Shown here: one piece after another, positions 1-7,628 of the stretch
Layout: every line of letters starts with the position of its first letter
How positions within the stretch are numbered: the first letter of the stretch is position 1
Position numbers and translations under genes: made by a program
DNA from: CAKRJP01 sp963597615
GTDB taxonomy: Bacteria; Bacillota; Clostridia; Lachnospirales; Lachnospiraceae
DNA: 64,000 nucleotides
Assembly: GCA_963597615.1 (NCBI GenBank)
Contig: CAVBQS010000050.1
Coordinates: forward strand, 28,666-92,665
Reading direction: 5' to 3'
The notes under the pieces: model-generated
Database searches by the model: none
The model's input: the letters and a program-made list of their open reading frames with translations, nothing else
What the model was told of the DNA's origin: nothing

Positions 1-9
1 GATTTATCT

Positions 10-1890
10 ATGAAATATCAATTTAACAAGCAGGAATCTCAAAAAGAGGTTCCTGCAATCTTATCTAAAGAAATCTTAAAAGGTCTAAACCCAGCCCAGC
101 AGGAAGCTGCCGCTCACAAAGATGGCCCCTGCATGGTTCTTGCAGGACCAGGTTCCGGAAAAACATTTACCATTGCTAAGAGAATTGAATATCTGATTCG
201 GGTACACGGGGTGGATCCTAGCAAAATTTTGGTGATTACTTTTACAAAGTATGCGGCTAATGAAATGAAACAGCGCTTTCGAAAGGTTTGTGGAGATAGG
301 GCAAGAGCAGTTACCTGTGGAACCTTCCATGGCATTTACTATGGAATTTTAAAATGGGCCTATGGATATAGTGCAGAAAATATTTTGCGAGAAGAAGAAA
401 AATATGCCATTTTAAGAAATGTCTGTGAGGAGGGCATGGACCAGGAGGGCCTAAAGGACCTGATTGAAGAGATTGGGAATGTAAAGAATAATGGTCTTAG
501 CATAGAGGAGTATGTATCTATTAAAAACGGGGATGAAAAGTTCCGTGATATTTTTAGACGTTATGAAGCAGAAAAAGAAAAGCTCCATAAGATTGACTTT
601 GAAGATATGTTGATTTTATGTAAAAAACTTTTTATTAAACGGCCGGATATCTTAAAAAAATGGCAGGAGAAATTCACCTATCTTTTGGTAGATGAATTTC
701 AGGATGTGAACCAAATTCAATATGACGTGATCCGGATGTTGGCAAAGCCGGAGAATAATCTTTTTATTGTAGGAGATGACGATCAGTCCATTTATGGATT
801 CCGTGGAGCCAAACCTGGTATTATGATGGCCTTTAAAGAGGATTATCCTGCTGCCAGACAGGTCCTTTTAAATATTAATTATCGGTCTGATGCCTATGTG
901 GTAAAGGGAGCCCTCCGAGTTATTGCTCACAATAAAGAGCGGTTTGAAAAGGCCATAGAAGCCAATCAAAAGGCGGCAAATGTGGTCCATGTGCAGGAAA
1001 CCTTAAATCCCATGGATGAGAGTAAATACCTCTTAGGAAAAATTCAGGAGCGAATGAAGGCGGACGTAGCTTTAAAGGATATGGCGGTCTTATATCGGAC
1101 AGCCAGTGATGCCAGGGTATTGTCTGAGGTCTTATCGGAATACCAGGTGCCTTTTTCCATGCGAGATCAGGTGAAAAATATCTATGATCACTTTATTGCC
1201 ACAGATATAAAAAGTTATTTTGCCCTATCCCAAGGGGAACATCAGAGGAAGCATTTTCTTCAGATTGCAAACCGCCCCAATCGCTATATTGGAAGAGATG
1301 CCCTGTTAGAAAACCCCTTATCTTATGAAAAAATCCGAAATTTTTATTGCGACAAGCACTGGATGATGGACCGGGTAGATCAATTGGAATGGGATATGAA
1401 AATGATCAAAGACAAGACCCCTTATGCGGCAATCCAGTATATTAGGAAAAGCATAGGCTATGATGACTTCATAAGAGATTATGCTGAGTATCGGGGCCTG
1501 GAACTTTCGGAATTAAAAGAAGTTTTAGAAGAGATACAGGAATTTTCCAAGGAATGCAAGACCATTCCTGAGTGGTTTGAACATGTTGAAAACTACACCT
1601 TAGAGCTTCAAAAGCAAAAATCTAAAAGTGAGAAGAAAGAGGGTATTAACCTTCTTACCATGCATACGGCTAAGGGCTTGGAGTTTGACACGGTATTTGT
1701 TATTAGCTGTCATGAGGGATGCATTCCCTATAAAAAAGCAAAGCTTGAAAGTGAAATTGAAGAGGAACGCCGACTTTTTTATGTGGCAATGACCAGAGCA
1801 AAACAGAAGCTGATCTTAAGCTATACAAAAGAAAAAGGCGGAAAGGATGTAAGTCCCTCCCGCTTTTTAAAAGAATTGTTAGTCATCTAA
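10..1890 (+). CDS. UvrD/Rep/PcrA-like superfamily 1 DNA helicase (short form)
   Basis: ATP-dependent 3'-5' DNA helicase of superfamily 1A, expected to act in DNA repair or replication-fork maintenance. A Walker A motif AGPGSGKT lies at residues 45-52, a DEFQD Walker B/motif II near residue 228, the GDDDQSIYGFRGA motif III region follows, and the C-terminus carries TMHTAKGLEFD (motif V) and LFYVAMTRAKQKL (motif VI). At 626 aa it is shorter than typical PcrA (about 720-750 aa) and lacks the long C-terminal tail, so it is probably a UvrD paralogue rather than the housekeeping PcrA. The ATG at 10 is near the window edge, and no Shine-Dalgarno site is visible in the nine bases before it, so the true start may lie outside. 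Its 3' end overlaps the convergent DUF1292 gene by 12 bp. Confidence 0.88.
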   Translation: MKYQFNKQESQKEVPAILSKEILKGLNPAQQEAAAHKDGPCMVLAGPGSGKTFTIAKRIEYLIRVHGVDPSKILVITFTKYAANEMKQRFRKVCGDRARAVTCGTFHGIYYGILKWAYGYSAENILREEEKYAILRNVCEEGMDQEGLKDLIEEIGNVKNNGLSIEEYVSIKNGDEKFRDIFRRYEAEKEKLHKIDFEDMLILCKKLFIKRPDILKKWQEKFTYLLVDEFQDVNQIQYDVIRMLAKPENNLFIVGDDDQSIYGFRGAKPGIMMAFKEDYPAARQVLLNINYRSDAYVVKGALRVIAHNKERFEKAIEANQKAANVVHVQETLNPMDESKYLLGKIQERMKADVALKDMAVLYRTASDARVLSEVLSEYQVPFSMRDQVKNIYDHFIATDIKSYFALSQGEHQRKHFLQIANRPNRYIGRDALLENPLSYEKIRNFYCDKHWMMDRVDQLEWDMKMIKDKTPYAAIQYIRKSIGYDDFIRDYAEYRGLELSELKEVLEEIQEFSKECKTIPEWFEHVENYTLELQKQKSKSEKKEGINLLTMHTAKGLEFDTVFVISCHEGCIPYKKAKLESEIEEERRLFYVAMTRAKQKLILSYTKEKGGKDVSPSRFLKELLVI

Positions 1891-2175
1891 CATTTCATAT
1901 TCCATAGTATCGAACCACTCATCTAAAAGATCAGAGGCAATTTCGTAATCTTCATCTGTCTCGATTGGGTCCAAAGAAGGCTCACCGTTTTCATCTTCGC
2001 TGTAGCGGTAGATGAAGATTTGGCTGTCTTCGTTGGCATTGCCATCCTCGTCAATGTCGTCTAAAGGCATGAGAGCGATATACTGCTGCTCGGCAGATTC
2101 AAGCATGGTAAGAACCAAACATTCGATAACCTCGTCATTGTCTAAGTGTAATTCTACTGTTGTGTACTCATTCAT
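1879..2175 (-). CDS. DUF1292 family protein
   Basis: Small, very acidic protein (98 aa) with the composition and layout of the DUF1292 family, which is common in Firmicutes and has no established function. It begins MNEYTTVELHLDNDEVIECL and has an aromatic/acidic core (IFIYRYSEDENGEP) followed by an Asp/Glu-rich tail. A good ribosome-binding site (AAAGGAGTA on the minus strand) precedes the start. It converges with the helicase gene and the two stop codons overlap, with no hairpin between them. In other Clostridia DUF1292 genes often sit near ruvX/yrzL-type genes; that context is absent here. Confidence 0.75.
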   Translation of the reverse strand: MNEYTTVELHLDNDEVIECLVLTMLESAEQQYIALMPLDDIDEDGNANEDSQIFIYRYSEDENGEPSLDPIETDEDYEIASDLLDEWFDTMEYEMLDD

Positions 2176-2330
2176 ATGGCATACTCCTTTTTCTTTTCAC
2201 GGTTTGATCCGTAGCATCTGTTGTTAGAGTAGCAGAGGGAAAAGCAAAATGCAAGAAGAGTTATAGCCAAAAAGGTAAAAATAAGGTAAAATAAATCTGA
2301 TTATGTACAAGTGGGAGGAAAAATTTCATT

Positions 2331-3410
2331 ATGAATCGTAAGAAAATTATGGGATTACTGTTTGTAATGCTTTTTGTGATTATTTTGGGAACTGCATGTA
2401 AGAAGTCTGTGGGAACTCCGGAGGATAATGCGGTTGTGGAAGAGGATACTGATCAAGAAGATGATGAGGATAAAGATCAGGCAGAAGAGACTGAGGATGT
2501 AGACCAGGAAGATGATGACACAGACACTGTTAGCACAATTAGTGGGGACTATACCTTTGGCTTTTCTGGAATTAACATGGAAAACCCTTTCTTTAGTGTT
2601 TTAGAGAAGGCTACTAGAGAGGTTATTGAGGCAAAGGATTATACCATGGTAACCAGAGATCCGGCTTCTGATGTAGAGACCCAGATCAGCCAGTTAGAGG
2701 ATATGGCAGATGCGGGAGTGAAGGTGGTATTTTTATGCCCGGTGGATTGGGAGAAGATTACCCCGGCCTTAGAGTACCTGAAAGAAAAAGATGTAGCCAT
2801 TGTAAATGTTGACACCCAGGTGAAGGAAATGGATTACGTAGATGCCTTTGTAGGATCTAATAATAAGGAGGCAGGAAAAATTTGCGGTGAAGATTTAATT
2901 TCCAGAAAACCAGACGGTGGAACCGTTGCAATTTTGGAGGTCTCTGCTCAAAATTCTATTAACGAGCGAATTACTGGATTTGAGGAAACCCTTAGCTCTG
3001 CTGCAGTAGGCTTTGAAGTGGTAGCAAGGGAAGATACCAATGGTACCTTTGATGAAGGTTTGGAAGCTGCCCAGAAAATCCTGGAAGAGTATCCAGATGT
3101 TACTGCTATTATGTGTGGAAGTGATCAGCTGGCAGTGGCTGCAAAAACAGCATTAAACTTAGCTAATAATTCAGAGAATACCATTATCTATGGAGTGGAT
3201 GGGTCTCCGGATATCAAAAAAGAACTAAAAAAATCTGGAAATCAAATTGTGGGAACCGCAGCTCAGAGTCCTATTAACATGGGAAAAGATGCGGCAAAGA
3301 TTGGAATTAGCATTCTAAAAGGTGACGACTATGAAAAAGAAACCTATGAGGATGTATTTATGATCAACCAAAAGAACGTAGATATGTACGGCACGGATGG
3401 ATGGCAATAA
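2331..3410 (+). CDS. Sugar-binding lipoprotein (RbsB-like periplasmic-binding protein family)
   Basis: Extracytoplasmic solute-binding lipoprotein of the ribose/galactose-binding (Peripla_BP_4) type. A signal peptide ends in a lipobox, LGTAC, with Cys at about residue 23. An Asp/Glu-rich linker of about 45 residues follows, then a two-lobed binding domain starting near YTFGFSGINMENPFF and containing the family-typical pattern of two-lobe binding proteins (QISQLEDMADAGVKVVFLCP, DTQVKEMDYVDAFVGSNN, YPDVTAIMCGSDQLAVAA). No ABC permease or ATPase gene lies nearby, so it must either serve a transporter encoded elsewhere or act as a sensor. The next gene, 23 bp downstream, encodes a degenerate glycoside hydrolase, which suggests a shared carbohydrate-related role (inference). 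A strong ribosome-binding site, GGGAGG, precedes the ATG. Confidence 0.83.
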   Translation: MNRKKIMGLLFVMLFVIILGTACKKSVGTPEDNAVVEEDTDQEDDEDKDQAEETEDVDQEDDDTDTVSTISGDYTFGFSGINMENPFFSVLEKATREVIEAKDYTMVTRDPASDVETQISQLEDMADAGVKVVFLCPVDWEKITPALEYLKEKDVAIVNVDTQVKEMDYVDAFVGSNNKEAGKICGEDLISRKPDGGTVAILEVSAQNSINERITGFEETLSSAAVGFEVVAREDTNGTFDEGLEAAQKILEEYPDVTAIMCGSDQLAVAAKTALNLANNSENTIIYGVDGSPDIKKELKKSGNQIVGTAAQSPINMGKDAAKIGISILKGDDYEKETYEDVFMINQKNVDMYGTDGWQ

Positions 3411-3433
3411 AGAGAGAACACGGGGGAGAAAGT

Positions 3434-5287
3434 ATGAACATAAGGCCTGGATACCCATTACCTTTGGGCGCGACTTGTTATGAAAATTACATTAATTTTG
3501 CTGTAGAAGGAAAAATGGGAGGAAATTGCACCTTATTATTATATAAAAAAGGCAGCCAGATTCCCCTTCATGAGATCTCCATGGACCAGGAGTGGGGGGC
3601 TGTTCACTGTGTGGCTGTGGAGGGAATTTCCACGGAAGAATATGAGTATAATTATCTTATAGAAGATGAGGTAGTAGTAGATCCTTATGGAAAAGCTATT
3701 GCCGGAAAAGGCTCCTGGGGAGAAAAAAAACTGGTTGAAAACCATGAGATCCGAGGGATCGTGACCAAAGAAGACTATGACTGGGAGGGAGATCTGCCTT
3801 TGCATTTACCCTTGCATCAGGTGATTGCATACAGTTTGCATGTTCGTGGTTTTACTGCCCATGCTAGTTCAAAAGTTAAGAAAAAGGGCACATTTTTAGG
3901 GCTTATGGAAAAAATCCCATATCTTACAGATCTTGGAATTAATCAGCTACAGCTCATGCCTATTTATGAGTTTGAGGAGTGTCTTCACTATATTAATTAT
4001 TGGGGATATGGGGCAGGATATTTCTTTACTCCCAAGGCGGCCTATGCTGCCAGCAAGAATCCTGTGAGAGAATTTAAGGATTTAGTAAAAGCCTGTCATA
4101 AAGCCGGCATAGAAGTAATCTTAAAAATGCCCTTCGCTGATGATACTCCCAAGGGCCTTATGATGGAATGCCTTCGATATTACAGCCTAGAATACCACGT
4201 AGATGGTTTTGTTTTAAATCCTTATAGGACCCCAATGGAGATGGTAGAATCTGATGCCATTTTAAAGGGAGTAAAGATTCTCACAGAGGATTTAGGCTTT
4301 CAGATTGCCATGCGAAAATTCCTAAAGGGCGATGAAGGAATGGTGGGAGAAGTAATCTATTGGTTAAAGCAAGTGTCCGAAAACCACCACTTTCTAAATT
4401 GCATTACCGGCCAGACCGGCTTTACCCTGCAGGATTTGGTGTCCTATGACGGAAAACATAACGAGGCCAATGGTGAAAACAATTACGACGGCCCAGAGTA
4501 TAATTATAGCTGGAACTGTGGAGTAGAAGGCCCTACCAGAAAGAAGTCGATCCTTGCCTTAAGACGGCAGCAGGTAAGAAATGCCTTTGCCCTGCTCTTA
4601 TTATCCCAGGGTACTCCTTGCATTTTGGCAGGAGACGAATTTGGTAATTCCCAAAAAGGAAATAACAATGCCTATTGTCAGGATAATTTTATTTCCTGGC
4701 TTAATTGGAAACAGCTAGAGAAGAATCAGGACATTCATGCTTATGTAAAAGAACTGATTGCTCTTCGTAAAACCTATGGAGTTTTCTGGCCGGAACGAGA
4801 ATATTTAGGAATCGATCAAAATCGATGTGGAATTCCAGATATTTCTTATCACGGAGAGTATGCATGGCAGGTGCCATCAGAAATTTCCAGTAGAATCCTC
4901 GGAGTATACTATAGTGGCGCAGGGGCAGACTGCTCCGACATATTTGTTGCCTATAATATGCACTGGGAGGCCCATGATTTTGCCTTACCTTCCCCTACAA
5001 AAGGAAAACAGTGGAAACTTTTATTTACCAGCAAGGAAGCAGAAAATATGGCAGATACAGACGCTGCAACACAAGTTTCTGAAGAACTTATAAGTACTGC
5101 AACAGAGGAATTAGAGGAAATTGTAGGAACTGTTTGGGAAGAACTGAAAGAAGACCTTATGGCCATGTCAAGTGAAGAGCAAGAGAACATGGAAGCGGCT
5201 GAAGCAAAAGAAAAAGATGCAGATAAAAGAGGACAGCGTTTTGTGGAAGTTGCTCCAAGATCTATTAGTGTATTGATTGTGGAGTAG
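3434..5287 (+). CDS. GH13 isoamylase/pullulanase-like protein, apparently catalytically dead
   Basis: The protein has the architecture of the GH13 debranching (GlgX/isoamylase) group. It has an N-terminal CBM48-like domain beginning GYPLPLGATCYENYINFAV, a TIM barrel, and the late motif QGTPCILAGDEFGNSQKGNN. The catalytic regions are degenerate. Region I reads VILKMPFADDT (about 226-236) where a DVVYNH motif is expected. Region II reads VDGFVLNP (about 256-263) without the Arg and nucleophile Asp of GFRFD. Region IV reads ITGQTGFTLQDL where the consensus has HDGFTL. The C-terminal beta domain is interrupted by about 55 acidic residues before the final strand FVEVAPRSISVLIVE. The start at 3434 is chosen because GGGGGAGA lies at 3422-3429. 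The frame is open throughout, so this looks like a conserved pseudoenzyme rather than a decaying gene. Confidence 0.8.
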   Translation: MNIRPGYPLPLGATCYENYINFAVEGKMGGNCTLLLYKKGSQIPLHEISMDQEWGAVHCVAVEGISTEEYEYNYLIEDEVVVDPYGKAIAGKGSWGEKKLVENHEIRGIVTKEDYDWEGDLPLHLPLHQVIAYSLHVRGFTAHASSKVKKKGTFLGLMEKIPYLTDLGINQLQLMPIYEFEECLHYINYWGYGAGYFFTPKAAYAASKNPVREFKDLVKACHKAGIEVILKMPFADDTPKGLMMECLRYYSLEYHVDGFVLNPYRTPMEMVESDAILKGVKILTEDLGFQIAMRKFLKGDEGMVGEVIYWLKQVSENHHFLNCITGQTGFTLQDLVSYDGKHNEANGENNYDGPEYNYSWNCGVEGPTRKKSILALRRQQVRNAFALLLLSQGTPCILAGDEFGNSQKGNNNAYCQDNFISWLNWKQLEKNQDIHAYVKELIALRKTYGVFWPEREYLGIDQNRCGIPDISYHGEYAWQVPSEISSRILGVYYSGAGADCSDIFVAYNMHWEAHDFALPSPTKGKQWKLLFTSKEAENMADTDAATQVSEELISTATEELEEIVGTVWEELKEDLMAMSSEEQENMEAAEAKEKDADKRGQRFVEVAPRSISVLIVE

Positions 5288-5344
5288 TTGTAAATAATTA
5301 CTTGAAAATGCAAAACAAATACAAAATAAAGGAAGGGTTAGAGT

Positions 5345-5914
5345 ATGAAAGGGTGGGAACATTTTAAAACCATAACCCATCATAAAATATTGGTGATGGA
5401 AGGTTGTTTTAGGCTTGGATTATACAAACAGGGACTGCTACATGACCTGTCAAAGTATTCCACTACAGAATTTTTAGTAGGATGCAAATACTACCAGGGA
5501 AATCGAAGTCCTAACAATGCAGAGAGAGAGGCTACAGGTTATTCCATGTCCTGGCTCCATCATAAGGGGAGAAACAAGCATCATTATGAATACTGGATTG
5601 ATTATAGTGTGGGATCAGAGGTTACTATAAAAGGGCAGAAGATGCCAACAAAATATGTGGCTGAAATGTTTGTGGACCGTATTTGCGCATCAAAGACTTA
5701 CCTAGGAGATGCCTACACAGAAGATGCTCCTTTAATCTATTACGAAAAGGGAGCCGCCAAACTGGGGAATATGATTCATCCAGATACAGCAAAGCTTCTA
5801 CATTTTATGTTAAAGATGTTGGCAGAAAAAGGGGAGGATTACACTTTTTGTTTCATTCGAAAAAATATTTTGAAAAATTCAAAAAAATCAAAAAAAAGTG
5901 TTGACTTCAGATAA
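5345..5914 (+). CDS. DUF5662 family protein
   Basis: A 189-aa soluble protein matching what I know of the DUF5662 (YfbR/catalase-annotated) family. It has an N-terminal HFKTITHHKILVMEGC segment, then a conserved HDLSKYS motif and a second His-rich patch, SWLHHKGRNKHHYEYW, which suggest a metal-binding alpha-helical domain of HD-like character (inference). The function is unknown. The C-terminus is Lys-rich (NSKKSKKSV) and AT-rich at the DNA level. The -35 box of the downstream tRNA promoter overlaps the last codons. The ribosome-binding site GGAAGGGTTAG precedes the ATG. Confidence 0.75.
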   Translation: MKGWEHFKTITHHKILVMEGCFRLGLYKQGLLHDLSKYSTTEFLVGCKYYQGNRSPNNAEREATGYSMSWLHHKGRNKHHYEYWIDYSVGSEVTIKGQKMPTKYVAEMFVDRICASKTYLGDAYTEDAPLIYYEKGAAKLGNMIHPDTAKLLHFMLKMLAEKGEDYTFCFIRKNILKNSKKSKKSVDFR

Positions 5915-5929
5915 CTCCTGTAGTATTAT
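5901..5929 (+). promoter_or_regulatory. Promoter of tRNA-Leu
   Basis: A near-consensus vegetative promoter: TTGACT at 5901-5906 and TATTAT at 5924-5929 with a 17-bp spacer. It lies about 35 bp upstream of the mature tRNA 5' end, and its -35 box overlaps the end of the DUF5662 coding sequence. Confidence 0.8.
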
Positions 5930-5971
5930 AATTTTCGGAAAGTGAGTCAGCCAATGACAAACGATCCACTT

Positions 5972-6056
5972 GCGGAAGTGTCGGAACTGGCAGACGAGCA
6001 AGACTAAGGATCTTGTAAGCATTGCGCTTGTGTGGGTTCAAGTCCCATCTTCCGCA
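5972..6056 (+). tRNA. tRNA-Leu (anticodon AAG)
   Basis: An 85-nt class II tRNA. The acceptor arms GCGGAAG (5972-5978) and CTTCCGC (6049-6055) pair perfectly and are followed by discriminator A. The anticodon stem CAAGA/TCTTG encloses the loop CTAAGGA, which gives anticodon AAG at 6006-6008. The long variable arm (AAGC paired with GCTT) and the T-loop TTCAAGT are present. CCA is not encoded. An A at the wobble position is unusual for bacteria and would normally require deamination to inosine. Confidence 0.93.
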
Positions 6057-6060
6057 TCAG

Positions 6061-6094
6061 AAAAAACCTCGAAGTGAGAACTTCGAGGTTTTTT
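6061..6094 (+). terminator. Intrinsic terminator after tRNA-Leu
   Basis: A perfect 11-bp stem, AACCTCGAAGT/ACTTCGAGGTT, with a GAGA loop and a T run, starting five bases after the tRNA discriminator base. Confidence 0.93.
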
Positions 6095-6161
6095 GCTTTC
6101 TATTCAATATGCTCAGTTAAGTCGTAAGATTAGACTGAACTAGGAGCGAGAGCACATCTAT

Positions 6162-6461
6162 ATGGATGGAAAAGGGAGAGTGGCAACAAATACTAAGTCA
6201 CAAAATTCCATGTTCCATCCAGAAATGATAAAGAATGCCTCTAAGGATGTGGCACAGTACAAGAAATACAAGGAAGTTCTGGGAGACTCTATGGTCTCCC
6301 TTGCTGAGTTTGGTAGGATAAAGTATAATGATGCTGAGAAGTGGGAATTGATGCAAGGCTATGTAAAAGCTGTTGAAAAGGGTGATGTGCATGCTCTGGT
6401 AGGATTTAGAGTATATGAAGAGATTGCAATGAATAATGGAGATACTAGATGTTATAAGTGA
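6162..6461 (+). pseudogene. Truncated phage minor head (capsid)-type protein fragment
   Basis: A 99-aa fragment resembling the C-terminal part of phage minor head/MuF-linked proteins. It contains SKDVAQYKKYKEVLGDS, then FGRIKYNDAEKWELMQGYVKA, a pattern I recognise from Siphovirus minor capsid proteins of Clostridia. In-frame reading upstream of the ATG runs only to a TAG at 6141, and no head-morphogenesis domain remains, so both ends of the original gene appear lost. The nearest Shine-Dalgarno-like site (AGGAG at 6142-6146) is about 15 bp from the ATG, which is too far to be convincing. It lies directly downstream of a tRNA and upstream of a phage-type Prp gene. Function is unlikely. Confidence 0.55.
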
Positions 6462-6552
6462 TTGGATCGATAAAAACGGTTTTGCTCCTCCAGATTATAT
6501 TGATTACAATGATTTGGGAAGAAAAGCTCAAAGAGTGTTTGATAATATTTAA
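6436..6552 (+). CDS. Small ORF in phage scar, function unknown
   Basis: A 38-codon ORF overlapping the end of the preceding fragment in another frame. The product begins MEILDVISDWIDKNG and ends GRKAQRVFDNI. The DYIDYNDLGR segment is faintly reminiscent of the end of ArdA-like antirestriction proteins, but this is too short to assign. The ribosome-binding site is poor. It may be the frameshifted tail of another phage gene. Confidence 0.3.
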   Translation: MEILDVISDWIDKNGFAPPDYIDYNDLGRKAQRVFDNI

Positions 6553-6568
6553 TAATTAGGGGTGGAAC

Positions 6569-6760
6569 ATGATAGAAATTAAAATCACAGATAACCACAT
6601 TGACATGTCCGGTCATGCATGCAGATGGGACGATGACGGCATAGATCGGGCTTGTGCTGGAGTGTCGGCTTTCACTTGCAACCTTATTAATTCATTGAGG
6701 GAGTTAACGGGAGATACAATACAAGTAGAGAAGGATAGTGGACATACGGTTATAGATTAG
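6569..6760 (+). CDS. Prp-like (YsxB/DUF464) cysteine protease, short phage-type form
   Basis: A 63-aa protein with the two signature elements of the ribosomal-processing cysteine protease family: SGHA with the putative catalytic His near residue 15, and DRACAGVSAF with the putative catalytic Cys near residue 29. Chromosomal Prp cleaves the N-terminal extension of ribosomal protein L27 and is about 105-110 aa; related short proteins occur in phage head modules. This copy ends soon after the second strand-helix unit and is not beside rplU/rpmA, so a phage origin fits better than the housekeeping role. A ribosome-binding site (AGGGGTGG) precedes the ATG at good distance, so it could still be expressed. 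Confidence 0.6.
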   Translation: MIEIKITDNHIDMSGHACRWDDDGIDRACAGVSAFTCNLINSLRELTGDTIQVEKDSGHTVID

Positions 6761-6773
6761 GAAGAAATCAGCG

Positions 6774-6804
6774 AGGGCGGGCGCCTGTTTGAGCCCGCTT
6801 TTTA
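6774..6804 (+). terminator. Intrinsic terminator after Prp-like gene
   Basis: The GC-rich stem GCGGGC/GCCCGC (6777-6782 with 6793-6798) extends by weaker pairs and is followed by TTTTTATT. It closes the small phage-derived unit. Confidence 0.85.
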
Positions 6805-6990
6805 TTAGGGGCACTGGATGAAGAATTAGAGAAATTCACTGATGCGTAGAGGTTTTAGTGAAAATGTTAATATGTACCGAGAGTAGAGCAAGGGTGGTCC
6901 CCTTGAACAGCCAGAGAAAGTAGATGGGATTATATATGATATGATAGAGTAAAAGTTTGATTTTTACAGGATTCAGAATTTTCTCGTATA
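6805..6990. other. Non-coding interval between phage scar and next promoter
   Basis: No convincing gene or RNA is visible in either strand. Short frames contain several stops. The interval may hold further phage debris, but I see no recognisable motif. Confidence 0.5.
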
Positions 6991-7019
6991 TTGACACGAA
7001 AAAAATAAAACCGTATACT
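6991..7019 (+). promoter_or_regulatory. Strong promoter upstream of HbpS/GlcG-like gene
   Basis: TTGACA at 6991-6996, a 17-bp spacer and TATACT at 7014-7019. A repeated ATTGACACG element recurs just downstream (around 7030), with another GACACGG next to it, so a repressor could bind here (inference). Confidence 0.75.
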
Positions 7020-7090
7020 TAAGGCAGTTATTGACACGGTGACACGGCCGACTTTAATGGAAGAAAACGTAATCTTTAGGGGTAAAAATT

Positions 7091-7516
7091 ATGGAGCAGG
7101 CATTAAATCTTTACACAGCAAAACAACTACTAGAAATTGTTGAAAAGAGAGCAAAGGAAGAGGGCATCAAGGCTGTCATTGCCATATGCAATGCCCATGG
7201 AAATCCTATTGCAGTTCATTGTATGGATGATTCCTTCTTGGTAAGCTATGACGTTGCCACCAAGAAGGCCTATACATCTGTTGCGGTAAAGATGTCTACC
7301 ATGGAACTTTCTAAGTTGGCCCAGCCGGGAGGAACCTTCTACGGTGTAGATAAATTAGACGGCGGGAAGATTGTGATTTTTGGAGGTGGCATTCCTTTGA
7401 AGGATGGAGATGAGATCGTAGGAGGTCTTGGTATCAGCGGAGGAACCGGAGAGGAAGACCATGGGCTAGCTATTTTTGGTGAGTTAGCTTTTAGAGAGCT
7501 TTTAAAAAGCAGATAA
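7091..7516 (+). CDS. HbpS/GlcG-type (DUF336) small-molecule or heme-binding protein
   Basis: A 141-aa single-domain protein of the GlcG/HbpS family. The core features are AKEEGIKAVIAICNAHGNPIA, DVATKKAYTSVAVK, and the Gly-rich FGGGIPLKDGDEIVGGLG followed by SGGTGEEDHGLA. Family members bind heme or small metabolites or act as accessory proteins of propanediol and glycolate systems; no such pathway is nearby, so the ligand is unknown. It is monocistronic with its own promoter at 6991-7019, and a terminator-like hairpin follows near 7530-7575. Confidence 0.78.
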   Translation: MEQALNLYTAKQLLEIVEKRAKEEGIKAVIAICNAHGNPIAVHCMDDSFLVSYDVATKKAYTSVAVKMSTMELSKLAQPGGTFYGVDKLDGGKIVIFGGGIPLKDGDEIVGGLGISGGTGEEDHGLAIFGELAFRELLKSR

Positions 7517-7628
7517 GAATGAAACGATAGAAAACAGGTTTAATCGGAGGGAGATTCTGATGAAATCTGTTTTCTTTTATTTAGAATTTTTGTTTAGAAA
7601 TTTTATTTTGAAATGGGAGGCGGTTTGT

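Noticed and set aside
1879..1890. Convergent 12-bp overlap of the helicase and DUF1292 genes as an antisense control device
   Set aside because: Short 3' overlaps are common in compact genomes and no terminator or promoter signal supports a special role.
6162..6552. Possible programmed frameshift joining the two short phage-scar ORFs
   Set aside because: No slippery sequence or stimulatory structure is visible at the overlap, and the two peptides do not look like parts of one family; decay is simpler.
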